From: Firmicutes bacterium OM04-13BH
GTDB lineage: Bacteria; Bacillota; Clostridia; Lachnospirales; Lachnospiraceae
DNA: 64,000 nt
NCBI GenBank assembly: GCA_003481745.1
Contig: QULP01000004.1
Coordinates: 248,001 to 312,000, forward strand
Direction: 5' to 3'
The notes below the pieces were generated by a model that saw only the letters and a program-made list of their open reading frames with translations, made no database searches and was not told the origin of the DNA. A program made the translations under genes and the position numbers. Of the stretch, positions 9,484 to 18,120 are shown one piece after another. The first letter of the stretch is position 1. The number at the start of each line of letters is the position of its first letter.

Positions 9484-9741
9484 TTACTTCCGATTTGATA
9501 AATAAGCCTCGATACTCTTCATCGCTTCTTCTTCATCTTCACCTTCTACAGATACTGTTACACTTTCTCCAGCATCTAATCCAAGACTCATCATTCCCAT
9601 AATACTCTTGGCATTTACTTTCTTTGCTTCACTCTCCAGATAAATATTGCTGGAATACTGACTTGCCACCTGAACTAACATAGCGATTGGTCTAGCCTCT
9701 AACCCATTTAAAATGCCGATTGTAATTGGTTTTCTGATCAT
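9484..9741 (-). CDS. Crh-like HPr paralogue lacking the PTS histidine
   Basis: An 85-residue HPr-fold protein. In true HPr the motif is GLHARP with His15 accepting phosphate from enzyme I; here it reads GLEARP with Glu15. Ser46, the site of HPr kinase, is kept at exactly position 46 in AKSIMGMMSLGL. This protein therefore should not carry PTS phosphate but could act as a regulator after Ser46 phosphorylation, as Crh does in Bacillus, where position 15 is Gln. The start overlaps the whiA stop by four bases, the same neighbourhood as Bacillus crh. Function in catabolite regulation is inference. Confidence 0.85.
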   Translation of the reverse strand: MIRKPITIGILNGLEARPIAMLVQVASQYSSNIYLESEAKKVNAKSIMGMMSLGLDAGESVTVSVEGEDEEEAMKSIEAYLSNRK

Positions 9742-10697
9742 ACTTGTTCCTCCTTACTTCCCCTAAGTTCTTCTGCTATCCTGCCAATTTTACGCAATCT
9801 GTGATTGACTCCTGACTTTCCTACTCTTGGATTTAACCGTTCTCCTAATTCTTTTAGGGAAGCATCCTGATATTTCAATCGAAGTTCCGCAACTGCTTTT
9901 AGATTGTCCGGCAGTGTCTGAAGTCCTACCGTATTCTGGATATACCTGATATCCTGTGTCTGCTTTACCGATGCCGACACCGTCTTGTTAATATTTGCCG
10001 CTTCGCAGTTTACCTTTCGGTTTACACTGTTTCGCATTTCCTTAAGGATTCTGACATTTTCCAGATTCATAAGTGATACGCCTGCTCCCATGATTCCAAG
10101 AAGCTCTACTATCTGTGCTCCCTCTTTTACATAAACCACTTCGTGCCTTTTTCGACTCACTGTCTTAGCCTCTACTTCAAAGCTGTGAAGCGTTTCCTGA
10201 AGCTGTTCTGCCTTTATCGAACTTGTACAGACAATTTCAAAGTGGTAAAACTTTTCCGGATCACTGATTGATCCTGCACATAAAAACGCACCTCTTAAAA
10301 AAGCTCTTTTACAACAATTTTTCTGGATTATCAACGGATTTACCAGACCATTAAATGTAATCGGCATTCTGTCCTGTGACAGATACTTCATAGCCTGCAA
10401 AATCCGAACCGCCTCATCCTCACTTGGAATGTCCACTACATACTTATTATTTTTCCTGTATAAGACATCCCCTATTGAAAACACTTTACTTATTCTAAAT
10501 GTTTTTTCCAATAAAGTAAAGTACTTTCTTGCAACACTTTCGTTTTCTGCTAAAAAATGTAATGACAGTCTCTTTTCTGCTCCATATTTTATCTCCCCGC
10601 CAAATGCAAACATCGCCGCAAGTTCTGCTATCTGGCAATGCCTTGCAGGGCTGATAATTCCCTCCAGTTCTTCTTTTACACTCGCCGAAAACGTCAT
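9738..10697 (-). CDS. whiA: WhiA, DNA-binding protein
   Basis: A 319-residue protein with the family layout: a degenerate LAGLIDADG-endonuclease-like N-terminal domain (with RAFLRGAFLCAGSISDPEKFYHFE split around residue 135) and a C-terminal helix-turn-helix (LRLKYQDASLKELGERLNPRVGKSGVNHRLRKI). WhiA controls sporulation or division genes in actinomycetes and affects division and chromosome segregation in Bacillus. It overlaps rapZ and crh by four bases on each side, so it is translationally coupled to both. The usual neighbour yvcK/gluP is missing between rapZ and whiA. Confidence 0.95.
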   Translation of the reverse strand: MTFSASVKEELEGIISPARHCQIAELAAMFAFGGEIKYGAEKRLSLHFLAENESVARKYFTLLEKTFRISKVFSIGDVLYRKNNKYVVDIPSEDEAVRILQAMKYLSQDRMPITFNGLVNPLIIQKNCCKRAFLRGAFLCAGSISDPEKFYHFEIVCTSSIKAEQLQETLHSFEVEAKTVSRKRHEVVYVKEGAQIVELLGIMGAGVSLMNLENVRILKEMRNSVNRKVNCEAANINKTVSASVKQTQDIRYIQNTVGLQTLPDNLKAVAELRLKYQDASLKELGERLNPRVGKSGVNHRLRKIGRIAEELRGSKEEQV

Positions 10698-11566
10698 CTC
10701 TTTGCATCCTTTTCAATGTCTCTATGTTCAATCCGAACACCATATTCCCCATTTTTATTCAGTCTGTTATATAATTCATTGGCAAGAGTTACACTTCTAT
10801 GTTTTCCTCCTGTGCATCCAATTCCAATCACCAGCTGACTTTTTCCCTCGGAAATATAATTTGGAATTAAAAACCGCATCATATCTTCCAGCTTGTCTGA
10901 AAATATGTGTGCTAATTCAGACCTCATCACATAATCCCGAACCGACGGGTTATTTCCGGTCTGAGGACGAAGTTCCTCTATGTAGTACGGATTCGGAAGG
11001 AAACGAACATCGAATACTAAATCTGCATCTTCCGGAATTCCGTATTTAAATCCAAACGACAAGACCGTAATAATCATATTTTGGAATGATTGATTATCTA
11101 CAAAAATCTTTTCCAGTTCCGCCTTTAATTCCCTTGTCAAAAGCTGGCTTGTATCCAAAATATAATCTGCCGATTTTCTTAAAAATTTTAAATATTCTCT
11201 CTCTTTTCGAATTCCCTCATCTACTCTTCCCTTACCGGACAGTGGATGAGAGCGCCGTGTTTCTTTATATCTTTTTACCAGAGTTTTATCATCTGCATCT
11301 AAAAATAAAATTTCAGGTTCAAATCCCGGAACTCTAAGGCGTTCCAGTGCCTGCTCCAGTTCCCCAAATGCCATCCCGCTGCGGATATCCACTCCAAGTG
11401 CCACTTTATTAATGTCTCCTGAACCTCCGTCACGCACCAGTTGTGCAAATTTATCCAAAAGCGGAACCGGAAGATTATCCACACAGAAATATTCCATATC
11501 TTCAAGCATCTTTAATGCTGTACTTTTTCCGGCCCCGGACATTCCCGTTACAATTACAAAACGCAT
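10694..11566 (-). CDS. rapZ: RNase adapter / nucleotide-binding protein RapZ (YvcJ)
   Basis: A 290-residue P-loop protein. Walker A GMSGAGKST is at residues 8-16; LGVDIRSG and GIGCTGGKHRSVT are family hallmarks. In E. coli RapZ guides RNase E to GlmZ and senses glucosamine-6-phosphate; Bacillus YvcJ hydrolyses GTP and its RNA role is unclear. It follows murB by two bases and overlaps whiA, in the common Firmicutes order. Confidence 0.95.
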   Translation of the reverse strand: MRFVIVTGMSGAGKSTALKMLEDMEYFCVDNLPVPLLDKFAQLVRDGGSGDINKVALGVDIRSGMAFGELEQALERLRVPGFEPEILFLDADDKTLVKRYKETRRSHPLSGKGRVDEGIRKEREYLKFLRKSADYILDTSQLLTRELKAELEKIFVDNQSFQNMIITVLSFGFKYGIPEDADLVFDVRFLPNPYYIEELRPQTGNNPSVRDYVMRSELAHIFSDKLEDMMRFLIPNYISEGKSQLVIGIGCTGGKHRSVTLANELYNRLNKNGEYGVRIEHRDIEKDAKR

Positions 11567-11568
11567 CT

Positions 11569-12483
11569 TTAAAACTCTCCCAAAAATTTTATCTCAGTCT
11601 CCAGTAAAATACCGAACTCATCCTGTACTTTTTTCTGCACTGCTTTCACCAGATTTAAAACATCCTCAGCTGTTGCTCCGCCTGCATTTACTACAAAACC
11701 ACAGTGTTTTTCAGAAACCTGTGCGCCTCCAACCTGAAACCCTCTCAAGCCGGCATCCATAATCAGTTTTCCTGCAAAATGTCCCTCCGGACGTTTGAAA
11801 GTGCTTCCTGCGCTCGGTCTGTCCAACGGCTGTTTGCTGACTCTTTTTTCTTTTAAATCATCCATAACTGCCTTAATTGAATCCGCACTGCCTTTCTTTA
11901 ACTCAATAACTACCTCTAATACAATATAATTTTTCTCTTTTACAATACTGTGGCGGTATCCCAGCTCTAATTCTTCATTTTTGAGTGTTCTTACATTTCC
12001 CTCTGTATCAAGGACAGTTGCCTCTACCAGCACATCTTTCATCTCTCCGCCATAAGCACCTGCATTCATGACAACTGCTCCGCCAAGCGTTCCCGGAATT
12101 CCTGCTGCAAATTCAAATCCTTCCAGAGACTGTTCAAGCGCACAGGATGCAATTTTAGAAAGCTGTGCCCCCGCCTGTGCACGAATTTTTGTTTCATCTT
12201 CTACCGATACTTTACTCATATTTTTCCAAATCTGAATGACTGCCCCGCGGTAACCTTTATCACTGACAAGGAGATTGCTTCCATTTCCCAGAATAAAATA
12301 CGGTGTCCCTGTCTCCTTACAGACATGTATTACTGCTTTTAATTCTTCCGCTGTCTGCGGACATAAAAAATAATCTGCCGGTCCTCCGATTCGAAACGTA
12401 GTATGTTTTTCCATCGGTTCTTCTAACTTAACATTCTCAATTCCAATACAATCAATTAATTTATTTTCAATTTCTTTCTTCAC
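11569..12483 (-). CDS. murB: UDP-N-acetylenolpyruvoylglucosamine reductase
   Basis: A 304-residue FAD enzyme that makes UDP-MurNAc for peptidoglycan in the cytoplasm. FAD-binding signatures ILGNGSNLLVSDKG and GIPGTLGGAVVMNAGAYGGE are present, and the catalytic serine region is AGSTFKRPEGHFAGK. The start codon is GTG, preceded by GAGG seven bases away; no ATG fits. It heads the murB-rapZ-whiA-crh operon, joining cell-wall synthesis to the regulatory genes. Confidence 0.96.
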   Translation of the reverse strand: MKKEIENKLIDCIGIENVKLEEPMEKHTTFRIGGPADYFLCPQTAEELKAVIHVCKETGTPYFILGNGSNLLVSDKGYRGAVIQIWKNMSKVSVEDETKIRAQAGAQLSKIASCALEQSLEGFEFAAGIPGTLGGAVVMNAGAYGGEMKDVLVEATVLDTEGNVRTLKNEELELGYRHSIVKEKNYIVLEVVIELKKGSADSIKAVMDDLKEKRVSKQPLDRPSAGSTFKRPEGHFAGKLIMDAGLRGFQVGGAQVSEKHCGFVVNAGGATAEDVLNLVKAVQKKVQDEFGILLETEIKFLGEF

Positions 12484-12542
12484 TTTTTTACCTCTTAACT
12501 TATATTATGATGTACTACAGAAAAGTTCCGAACGTACATGAC

Positions 12543-13256
12543 TCATTCTGTCAGGTCTGAAATCACCTGCGCTGCTATCATAAACCCCGCAATTCCGGAA
12601 GAAAAAGAAATACTGTTCACCTGTGTACCTACACTGGTCTGGTCTTCTTTCAAAACAGAACGTTTCTTTTTGGAAAACTCCTGTGTAGAATAAAAAACTT
12701 TTATATTTTTTGCTTTTTGAATCTTTAATTCCTGGCGAATTTTTCTCATAAACGGAAGATTCACCGTCTTAGAAAAATCTGCTATGCGAAAACAGGAAGG
12801 ATTCCACGCATTTCCAATTCCCATACAGGTAATTATCGGCGTATGAAACTTTCTCATCTGCTTTAACAACAACAATTTTGCCGGAACATGATCCATTGCA
12901 TCTACAACATAATCATAAGAGGAAAAATCAAATAAATCAATCGTGTCCTCTCCTAAAAAAGTTTCATAAGTATGGACAATCGCATTCTCATTAATATCCA
13001 TGATGCGCACTTTTTCCACCTGCACTTTTTTCTTTCCTATTGTAGAACGCAGTGCCACAATCTGACGATTCAGTTTCTTCGCTGACACCTCACCATAATC
13101 TACCAATATTAACGTCCCCACTCCTGCTCTTGCCAGCGCTTCAACTGCATAAGAACCCACTGTTCCAATACCAAATACCGCCACCTTAAGCTGATCCGGA
13201 CTCTTTCTTTTTTCTGTTCCTGATAATCCTTCCGTACGGGAGAATACGTGGAGCAT
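12543..13256 (-). CDS. tcdA: tRNA threonylcarbamoyladenosine dehydratase (TcdA/CsdL type)
   Basis: A 237-residue E1-like (ThiF/MoeB) protein. It has the nucleotide-binding loop VAVFGIGTVGSYAVEALARAG, NRQ (about residue 67) and ACMGIGNAWNPSCFRI-like segment that mark TcdA, which cyclises t6A37 in tRNA using ATP. The usual D-x-D after the Rossmann strand reads VDYGEV, a mild divergence. The ATG at 13256 (MLHVFSRTEG) matches other family starts and has AGGAGG; an upstream in-frame ATG adds 24 unlikely residues. It has its own promoter. Confidence 0.88.
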   Translation of the reverse strand: MLHVFSRTEGLSGTEKRKSPDQLKVAVFGIGTVGSYAVEALARAGVGTLILVDYGEVSAKKLNRQIVALRSTIGKKKVQVEKVRIMDINENAIVHTYETFLGEDTIDLFDFSSYDYVVDAMDHVPAKLLLLKQMRKFHTPIITCMGIGNAWNPSCFRIADFSKTVNLPFMRKIRQELKIQKAKNIKVFYSTQEFSKKKRSVLKEDQTSVGTQVNSISFSSGIAGFMIAAQVISDLTE

Positions 13257-13336
13257 ACGTTTCCTTCCTCCTAATGTTTCTATGAAATATAAGGATGCCA
13301 AAATTTCCAAGCTCAATTCCAACATCATTACGTTTC

Positions 13337-13365
13337 ATTATACTATTAATTTTGGAAGTTGTATA
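13337..13365 (-). promoter_or_regulatory. Promoter of tcdA
   Basis: Minus-strand -35 TATACA (13360-13365) and perfect -10 TATAAT (13337-13342) are 17 bases apart, starting only four bases beyond the spoVAE stop. It allows tcdA expression independent of the sporulation genes. Confidence 0.65.
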
Positions 13366-13368
13366 GAA

Positions 13369-13725
13369 CTACTTTTTCATCTTTGGTTTAAAAATCAGGC
13401 TCGCAAGATAGCCAAAAATCAGCGCTGCCGAAATCCCTACGGCACTTGATTCAAAACCACCCTGAAAAATGCCAAGCAGTCCCTGCTCATCTACCGCCTT
13501 TTTGATTCCTTTCCACAAAGTATTTCCAAATCCAAGCAGAGGAACACTCGCCCCTGCTCCTGCAAAATCAATCAATTTCTCATAAATTCCAAGTGCACCA
13601 AGCACCGTTCCGGTACAGACCAACAGCACCATAACTCTTCCGGGCAGAAGTTTCGTCCGGTCAAGCAGAATCTGCACCAGTGCACAAATCAGTCCGCCCA
13701 CCCAGAATGCATTCAGATAATCCAT
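13369..13725 (-). CDS. spoVAE: Stage V sporulation protein AE
   Basis: A 118-residue, very hydrophobic protein with about four membrane segments. The motifs ALVQILLDRTKLLPGRVMV and GFGNTLWKG are typical of SpoVAE. With SpoVAC and SpoVAD it forms the inner-membrane channel that moves dipicolinic acid into the forespore and out at germination. MDYLNAFWVGG is chosen as start for its GGAGG eight bases upstream; an earlier ATG adds 16 hydrophilic residues. It lies 55 bases after spoVAD. Confidence 0.92.
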   Translation of the reverse strand: MDYLNAFWVGGLICALVQILLDRTKLLPGRVMVLLVCTGTVLGALGIYEKLIDFAGAGASVPLLGFGNTLWKGIKKAVDEQGLLGIFQGGFESSAVGISAALIFGYLASLIFKPKMKK

Positions 13726-13780
13726 AAGTTCGCCCTCCACATTGCGTATTGCACATCTTTTTTGCATTGCCAAATCTATT

Positions 13781-14800
13781 TTAACAATGTTCGATTACAA
13801 CTGCCTGGGCAATCCCAGGCACACTTTTTCCCTCATTATAACTTACTTTAGATAACAGTGCTCCAGTCGGTACAAACAGCACCCGCTTCCATTCACCTTT
13901 TTCAATTTTGGGCAGAATATACGAAGCAAATGTCGTGGCAGAACATCCGCATCCACTTCCTCCTGCATGGGTGTCCTGTGTTTCTTTATCATAAATTTCG
14001 ATTCCACAGTCCATCAGCTTTGCCGTAACATCATATCCCTTTTCTTTCAATAAATCAATCAAAATTTCTTTTCCCACTTCTCCCAAATCACCGGTAATAA
14101 TGCGGTCGTAGTCCTCCGGTTTTCGTCCAAAATCCTCCAGATTCTGATAAATGGTATCGCTCGCAGCCGGTGCCATACAGGCTCCCATATTCAAAGAATC
14201 CTTTAAGCCGTAATCTATGATTTTCCCTGTTGTAATTCCGGTAATTCTTGCTTTTCCGCCTTTTCGGCCAAGCACACAGGCTCCGCTTCCTGTCACAGTC
14301 CAGGTAGCTGAAAACGGTCTTTGATTTCCATATCCAAGTGGAAATCGAAATTCTTTTTCTGCACTTCCAAAATGACTTGAAGTTACTGCCACAACATAAT
14401 CTCCATATCCTCCCGCCACCGCCATAGAAGCAAGCGACAGTGCTTCTCCCATTGTCGCACAAGCTCCATACAATCCATAAACCGGAATTTCAAATCCAAT
14501 AATCCCAAAGGAAGAGGCAATCGTCTGTGCCAGCAGGTCTCCGGCATAAATCATACGGATTTCTTCCTTGGAGAGTCCCACTTTTTTTATCGCCATCGAT
14601 ACTGCTTCTTTTTGCAGGATACTTTCGGCTTCCTCCCACGACTGGCATCCAAACAGCCCGTCCTCTTCTCCTATTTTGTCAAAATATTTTCCAAGCGGCC
14701 CATCTCCCTCTTTTTTTCCAACCATAGAGGCTCCACTTAAAATATGCACTGCATTATGAAATAAAATACTCTGTTTTCCTATCATCTGTTCCCGTTCCAT
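13781..14800 (-). CDS. spoVAD: Stage V sporulation protein AD
   Basis: A 339-residue protein with a thiolase-like fold; SpoVAD binds dipicolinic acid on the spore inner membrane. Signatures are IGKQSILF near the start, GACATMGEALSLASM around residue 125, and THAGGSGCGCSATTFASY near the end. The start MEREQMIGKQS has AGGAGG 11 bases upstream. It lies 16 bases after spoVAC and is surely co-transcribed with it. Confidence 0.95.
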   Translation of the reverse strand: MEREQMIGKQSILFHNAVHILSGASMVGKKEGDGPLGKYFDKIGEEDGLFGCQSWEEAESILQKEAVSMAIKKVGLSKEEIRMIYAGDLLAQTIASSFGIIGFEIPVYGLYGACATMGEALSLASMAVAGGYGDYVVAVTSSHFGSAEKEFRFPLGYGNQRPFSATWTVTGSGACVLGRKGGKARITGITTGKIIDYGLKDSLNMGACMAPAASDTIYQNLEDFGRKPEDYDRIITGDLGEVGKEILIDLLKEKGYDVTAKLMDCGIEIYDKETQDTHAGGSGCGCSATTFASYILPKIEKGEWKRVLFVPTGALLSKVSYNEGKSVPGIAQAVVIEHC

Positions 14801-14816
14801 TTTTATCCAGACCTCC

Positions 14817-15308
14817 TTATACGATTCCACATTGTCTAAGCGTATAATAAATCAGCCCCATCAGTGCTGAAGTCAAAATTCCATACAGAATCACCGGCCC
14901 TGCAATGATAAAAATTTTACACCCAATGCCGAATACCTGTCCTTCTTTTTGATATTCAATTGCCGGTGCCGCTACTGAATTCGCAAACCCTGTAATCGGT
15001 ACTAACGTGCCTGCTCCTCCCCATTTTGCAAGTCTTGGATAAATATTAAATCCTGTAAGAATGACACTAAAAAGAACCAGGAGGAGCGAAGTCCAGCTTC
15101 CACTGGTCTGCGCATCAAGCCCCTGGCTCTTACAAATATTCATAATTCCCTGTCCTATCGTACAGATAATCCCACCTGATAAAAAAGCACGCGCCATATT
15201 TTTCGGCAAACTGTGAACAGGTGTCATTTTTTTTACGTACTTTCCGTATTCTTCTTGTTGTTTTATTTTTTCAATTGCTTCTGCTGTGGTTTGAGTGTTC
15301 TTAGCCAT
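14817..15308 (-). CDS. spoVAC: Stage V sporulation protein AC
   Basis: A 163-residue membrane protein with about four hydrophobic segments. The segment KYVKKMTPVHSLPKNMARAF and GGAGTLVPITGFANSVAAPA are SpoVAC signatures. SpoVAC can act as a mechanosensitive channel and is part of the dipicolinic acid channel. The start could be four codons further upstream (15320), where GAGG sits too close; 15308 is preferred. Confidence 0.95.
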   Translation of the reverse strand: MAKNTQTTAEAIEKIKQQEEYGKYVKKMTPVHSLPKNMARAFLSGGIICTIGQGIMNICKSQGLDAQTSGSWTSLLLVLFSVILTGFNIYPRLAKWGGAGTLVPITGFANSVAAPAIEYQKEGQVFGIGCKIFIIAGPVILYGILTSALMGLIYYTLRQCGIV

Positions 15309-15412
15309 ACCAGTCACCATCCTCTTCTATATTCTTGAAATTTTTCTACAGCTCATTTCAAAAATATATCTTTTTACTTTAGGATTAGTATGGCTTTTCA
15401 AAGGCAAAATTA

Positions 15413-16813
15413 TTACTTCTCCGCTTCTTTTTCTTCTCCGTACAACCGTTTTGCCCTCTTCAAACAATGATACCGGTCTATCGATATCACAAGTCCCATT
15501 TCAGCCATAATAATAACGATAGAAGTACCTCCATAGCTAAAAAATGGGAGCGGAATACCTGTATTTGGAAATAAATTAATATTTACTGCAATGTTAATAA
15601 TACTCTGAACTCCAATGTGGAAAAAGACTCCCATCGCCAGTACAGAACCGTAGACATTTTCAGAATTTTTTGCCACCTGATAAATCAGGTACAACAGATA
15701 AATCAAAAGTCCGATAATGACTAATGCGCCCACCAGTCCAAGTTCCTCACAGATAATTGAAAAAATCATATCTGTATGAGCTTCCGGAATAAATCCCGGC
15801 TTCTTTTGTACCGAATTACCAAATCCCTTTCCAAAAATCCCACCGGAACCAATCGCATACAAAGATTGAAGCGTCTGATACGATTTTGTCGAAGCATATT
15901 TCTGTGGTGCAAGCCATGCAGCAATTCTCGCCTTACGGAACGAATATGTATCCGCATTAATCAATGTTTCACTTGGCAGATTAAAGTAAATCGAAAGCAC
16001 CATTGCAAGACTGACGGCTATTACACAGACAAGTGCAACTATTTTTAATTTCGGTGATTTAATGCAGACCACCGTGATTAGGTAAGTAATCCCAAGTACA
16101 ACAATTGCAGAACTCAAATCCCTCGACAACTGCCACAACATCACCGCCGGAACTGCCCCGACTCCCCACAATAAAACCACAAAATAAGAATTATTTTTTA
16201 TAATTATCGGTCTAATCCAGTCAGCTGCCTGAATAACCTTTGCCGACCGCTTCTCAAAAATCTTGTGTCTTGGCTTCATATAAACATACCGTCTTTGAAT
16301 CAGACAGGCCAATGCCAGGATCACAAATACTTTTACCGGCTCAGCCACCTGAAAGGAAATCGGTCCTAACTGAAACCAGCGCTTCGCACCGTTTATCTCT
16401 TCTCCTTTTGCAAACACCCATAAAATCAATCCAATTCCAACAAGATACCCCACTGTCGTAAAATGCCAGAATCCTGTATAATTCAATTTCGGCAAAATTA
16501 CCATGCAGACTAATCCAAGCAAAATAAATACCATCTGCCGTTTAAAATAGTAGAAAGAATCATAATTATACTTTTCTGAATTCGCACAGGTCGTACTCGA
16601 CGCAGAATAAATCATAATTGCACCAAAAAAGCACAAAATAAGCGTCACTGCCCAAATTTGAAACTCTCTTCTCTTTACCATTGAAAGATACTTTTCTTTT
16701 ATCTGCTTATTTCGTTTTTTATTTTCTTTTTTCCGGTTTTTCTCTCTTATTTTATCTCTTTGGCTTTGATTTTGTTTCTTTGAGCCCTTTTTTTTCTCAC
16801 TTTTTACAGCCAT
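15413..16813 (-). CDS. SEDS peptidoglycan polymerase of FtsW/SpoVE type
   Basis: A 466-residue polytopic membrane protein. Residues 1-48 are an unusual Lys/Arg/Glu-rich cytoplasmic tail, followed by about ten membrane segments. SEDS signatures include NGAKRWFQLGPISFQVAE and, near the C-terminus, FPNTGIPLPFFSYGGTSIV. These glycosyltransferases polymerise lipid II together with a class B PBP. Its position between spoVAC and relQ within a sporulation cluster suggests SpoVE, needed for spore cortex, but a division FtsW cannot be excluded from sequence alone. The start has GGGAG seven bases upstream. Confidence 0.9.
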   Translation of the reverse strand: MAVKSEKKKGSKKQNQSQRDKIREKNRKKENKKRNKQIKEKYLSMVKRREFQIWAVTLILCFFGAIMIYSASSTTCANSEKYNYDSFYYFKRQMVFILLGLVCMVILPKLNYTGFWHFTTVGYLVGIGLILWVFAKGEEINGAKRWFQLGPISFQVAEPVKVFVILALACLIQRRYVYMKPRHKIFEKRSAKVIQAADWIRPIIIKNNSYFVVLLWGVGAVPAVMLWQLSRDLSSAIVVLGITYLITVVCIKSPKLKIVALVCVIAVSLAMVLSIYFNLPSETLINADTYSFRKARIAAWLAPQKYASTKSYQTLQSLYAIGSGGIFGKGFGNSVQKKPGFIPEAHTDMIFSIICEELGLVGALVIIGLLIYLLYLIYQVAKNSENVYGSVLAMGVFFHIGVQSIINIAVNINLFPNTGIPLPFFSYGGTSIVIIMAEMGLVISIDRYHCLKRAKRLYGEEKEAEK

Positions 16814-16894
16814 CTTTTCTCTCCCCATGAATCGCTAACTTTAATAGATTAACACACCGGCAGTTTATTTGTCTATGTTTATCCGTAAAATCGG

Positions 16895-17521
16895 TCAATT
16901 CGTTTTATGAGAAAGTCTGGCTTTTTCATTTTGATTTTGCTCGTTATAACCCTCAAAGCCCTCTTCAATTTCTTTTAAAATCTCTGCATAACGAAGCAGT
17001 TCTCTTTGAATTTCTTCTTTATTATCACGCTCCTGTTTATAACAGATTCGATGCTCCATGCTTGCCCAGAAATCCATGCCAATGGTACGAATCTGCACTT
17101 CCACCGGATAATATTCTGTACTTTCCATCGAATATACCTGAATCCCCAGAATCATGTGAAAACTGCGGTATCCATTTGGTTTTGGATTTGTAATATAGTC
17201 TTTTTCTTTGACCAAAATCAAATCACTCTGTTTTCTTAACTGTTCTGCAAGGAGTTCGACATCCTTTTCAAAGTAGCAGATAACACGGATTCCGGCAATG
17301 TCCTGCAAATGCTCTTTTGCATTCATAAAACTCCCCTGCAAATCCATGCGTTTTAATTTTTCTTCAATACTTGCTTTTTGTTTAATACGAAACTGTATAT
17401 TATGAATCGGATGTGATTTATTGCCATACATGGAATGATTGAGTACATCAAGTCTGGCTTTTAAAAGATTCAATGCATCCTGATACGGCACAATCAAGTC
17501 GTAGTATTGTTCATTTGTCAT
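16895..17521 (-). CDS. Small alarmone synthetase, RelQ/YjbM type
   Basis: A 208-residue stand-alone (p)ppGpp synthetase without the hydrolase or regulatory domains of RelA/SpoT. The synthetase motifs are visible: DIAGIRVICYF, NPKPNGYRSFHMIL (G-loop) and EVQIRTIGMDFWASMEHRICYK. It would transfer pyrophosphate from ATP to GTP or GDP. It sits inside a sporulation cluster with its own promoter, which may tie starvation signalling to that locus, although the link is inference. Confidence 0.93.
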   Translation of the reverse strand: MTNEQYYDLIVPYQDALNLLKARLDVLNHSMYGNKSHPIHNIQFRIKQKASIEEKLKRMDLQGSFMNAKEHLQDIAGIRVICYFEKDVELLAEQLRKQSDLILVKEKDYITNPKPNGYRSFHMILGIQVYSMESTEYYPVEVQIRTIGMDFWASMEHRICYKQERDNKEEIQRELLRYAEILKEIEEGFEGYNEQNQNEKARLSHKTN

Positions 17522-17584
17522 AAAACTTTCTTTCCTCCGGTCTTAAAAACTTACAGCAGTTCGCCCATTCTGCTGCCATGGGTT

Positions 17585-17594
17585 ATTATACCAT
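17585..17594 (-). promoter_or_regulatory. Extended -10 promoter of relQ
   Basis: The minus strand carries TGGTATAAT, an extended -10 element (perfect TATAAT at 17585-17590), about 60 bases before the relQ start. No good -35 box is seen, as expected for this promoter class. Confidence 0.55.
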
Positions 17595-17711
17595 ATTCAA
17601 TGCCGGTGGAAAATAAATCTTCCATGAAATTTCTATGAAACTCTTATAGATTTTTTATCCTGTAAAATGCTTCTCCTGATTTTCCTAGACTCACTATCCT
17701 TTTCTTAATCT

Positions 17712-18119
17712 TTAACAAAAAAACTGAACCAGACTTCCAAGTACCTTTCCAACTGCAATCGATAAAATAACCAGTCCTGCACCTTTCGTAAGACCGACTC
17801 TTCTTGCCATAATTGCAAATACATTCACGACTTCTCCAAGCGCAATCACCCAGCTTCCCAGAAAAATCCCAAATCCGATTCCAACAAGAGCTACGCACCA
17901 AATACCCAGATTGATATGAATCCGATAAAGTAAAAACAGATTTCCCAGAAAACTGCCAAGCATCAGGCTGTTTTCATAAAACAGTAAATGATTTCCGGTG
18001 TGTGTCACTCCGGCATATCTCGGAATCATTCCAAGTCCGATAATAAATGCCGCCAGAGCTGTTGCTACAACCATACCGCCACATAATCCCACAATTCCGG
18101 CCAAAAGCTCTCTTAACAT
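17712..18119 (-). CDS. spoVAB: Stage V sporulation protein AB
   Basis: A 135-residue membrane protein with about four hydrophobic segments. The pattern LLAGIVGLCGGMVVATALAAF, MIPRYAGVTHTG and LGEVVNVFAIMARR matches SpoVAB, whose exact role in the spore channel is not known. It begins one base after the spoVAA stop codon (TAAGATG). A longer in-frame start would overlap spoVAA by 33 bases and is disfavoured. Confidence 0.9.
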   Translation of the reverse strand: MLRELLAGIVGLCGGMVVATALAAFIIGLGMIPRYAGVTHTGNHLLFYENSLMLGSFLGNLFLLYRIHINLGIWCVALVGIGFGIFLGSWVIALGEVVNVFAIMARRVGLTKGAGLVILSIAVGKVLGSLVQFFC

Positions 18120-18120
18120 C

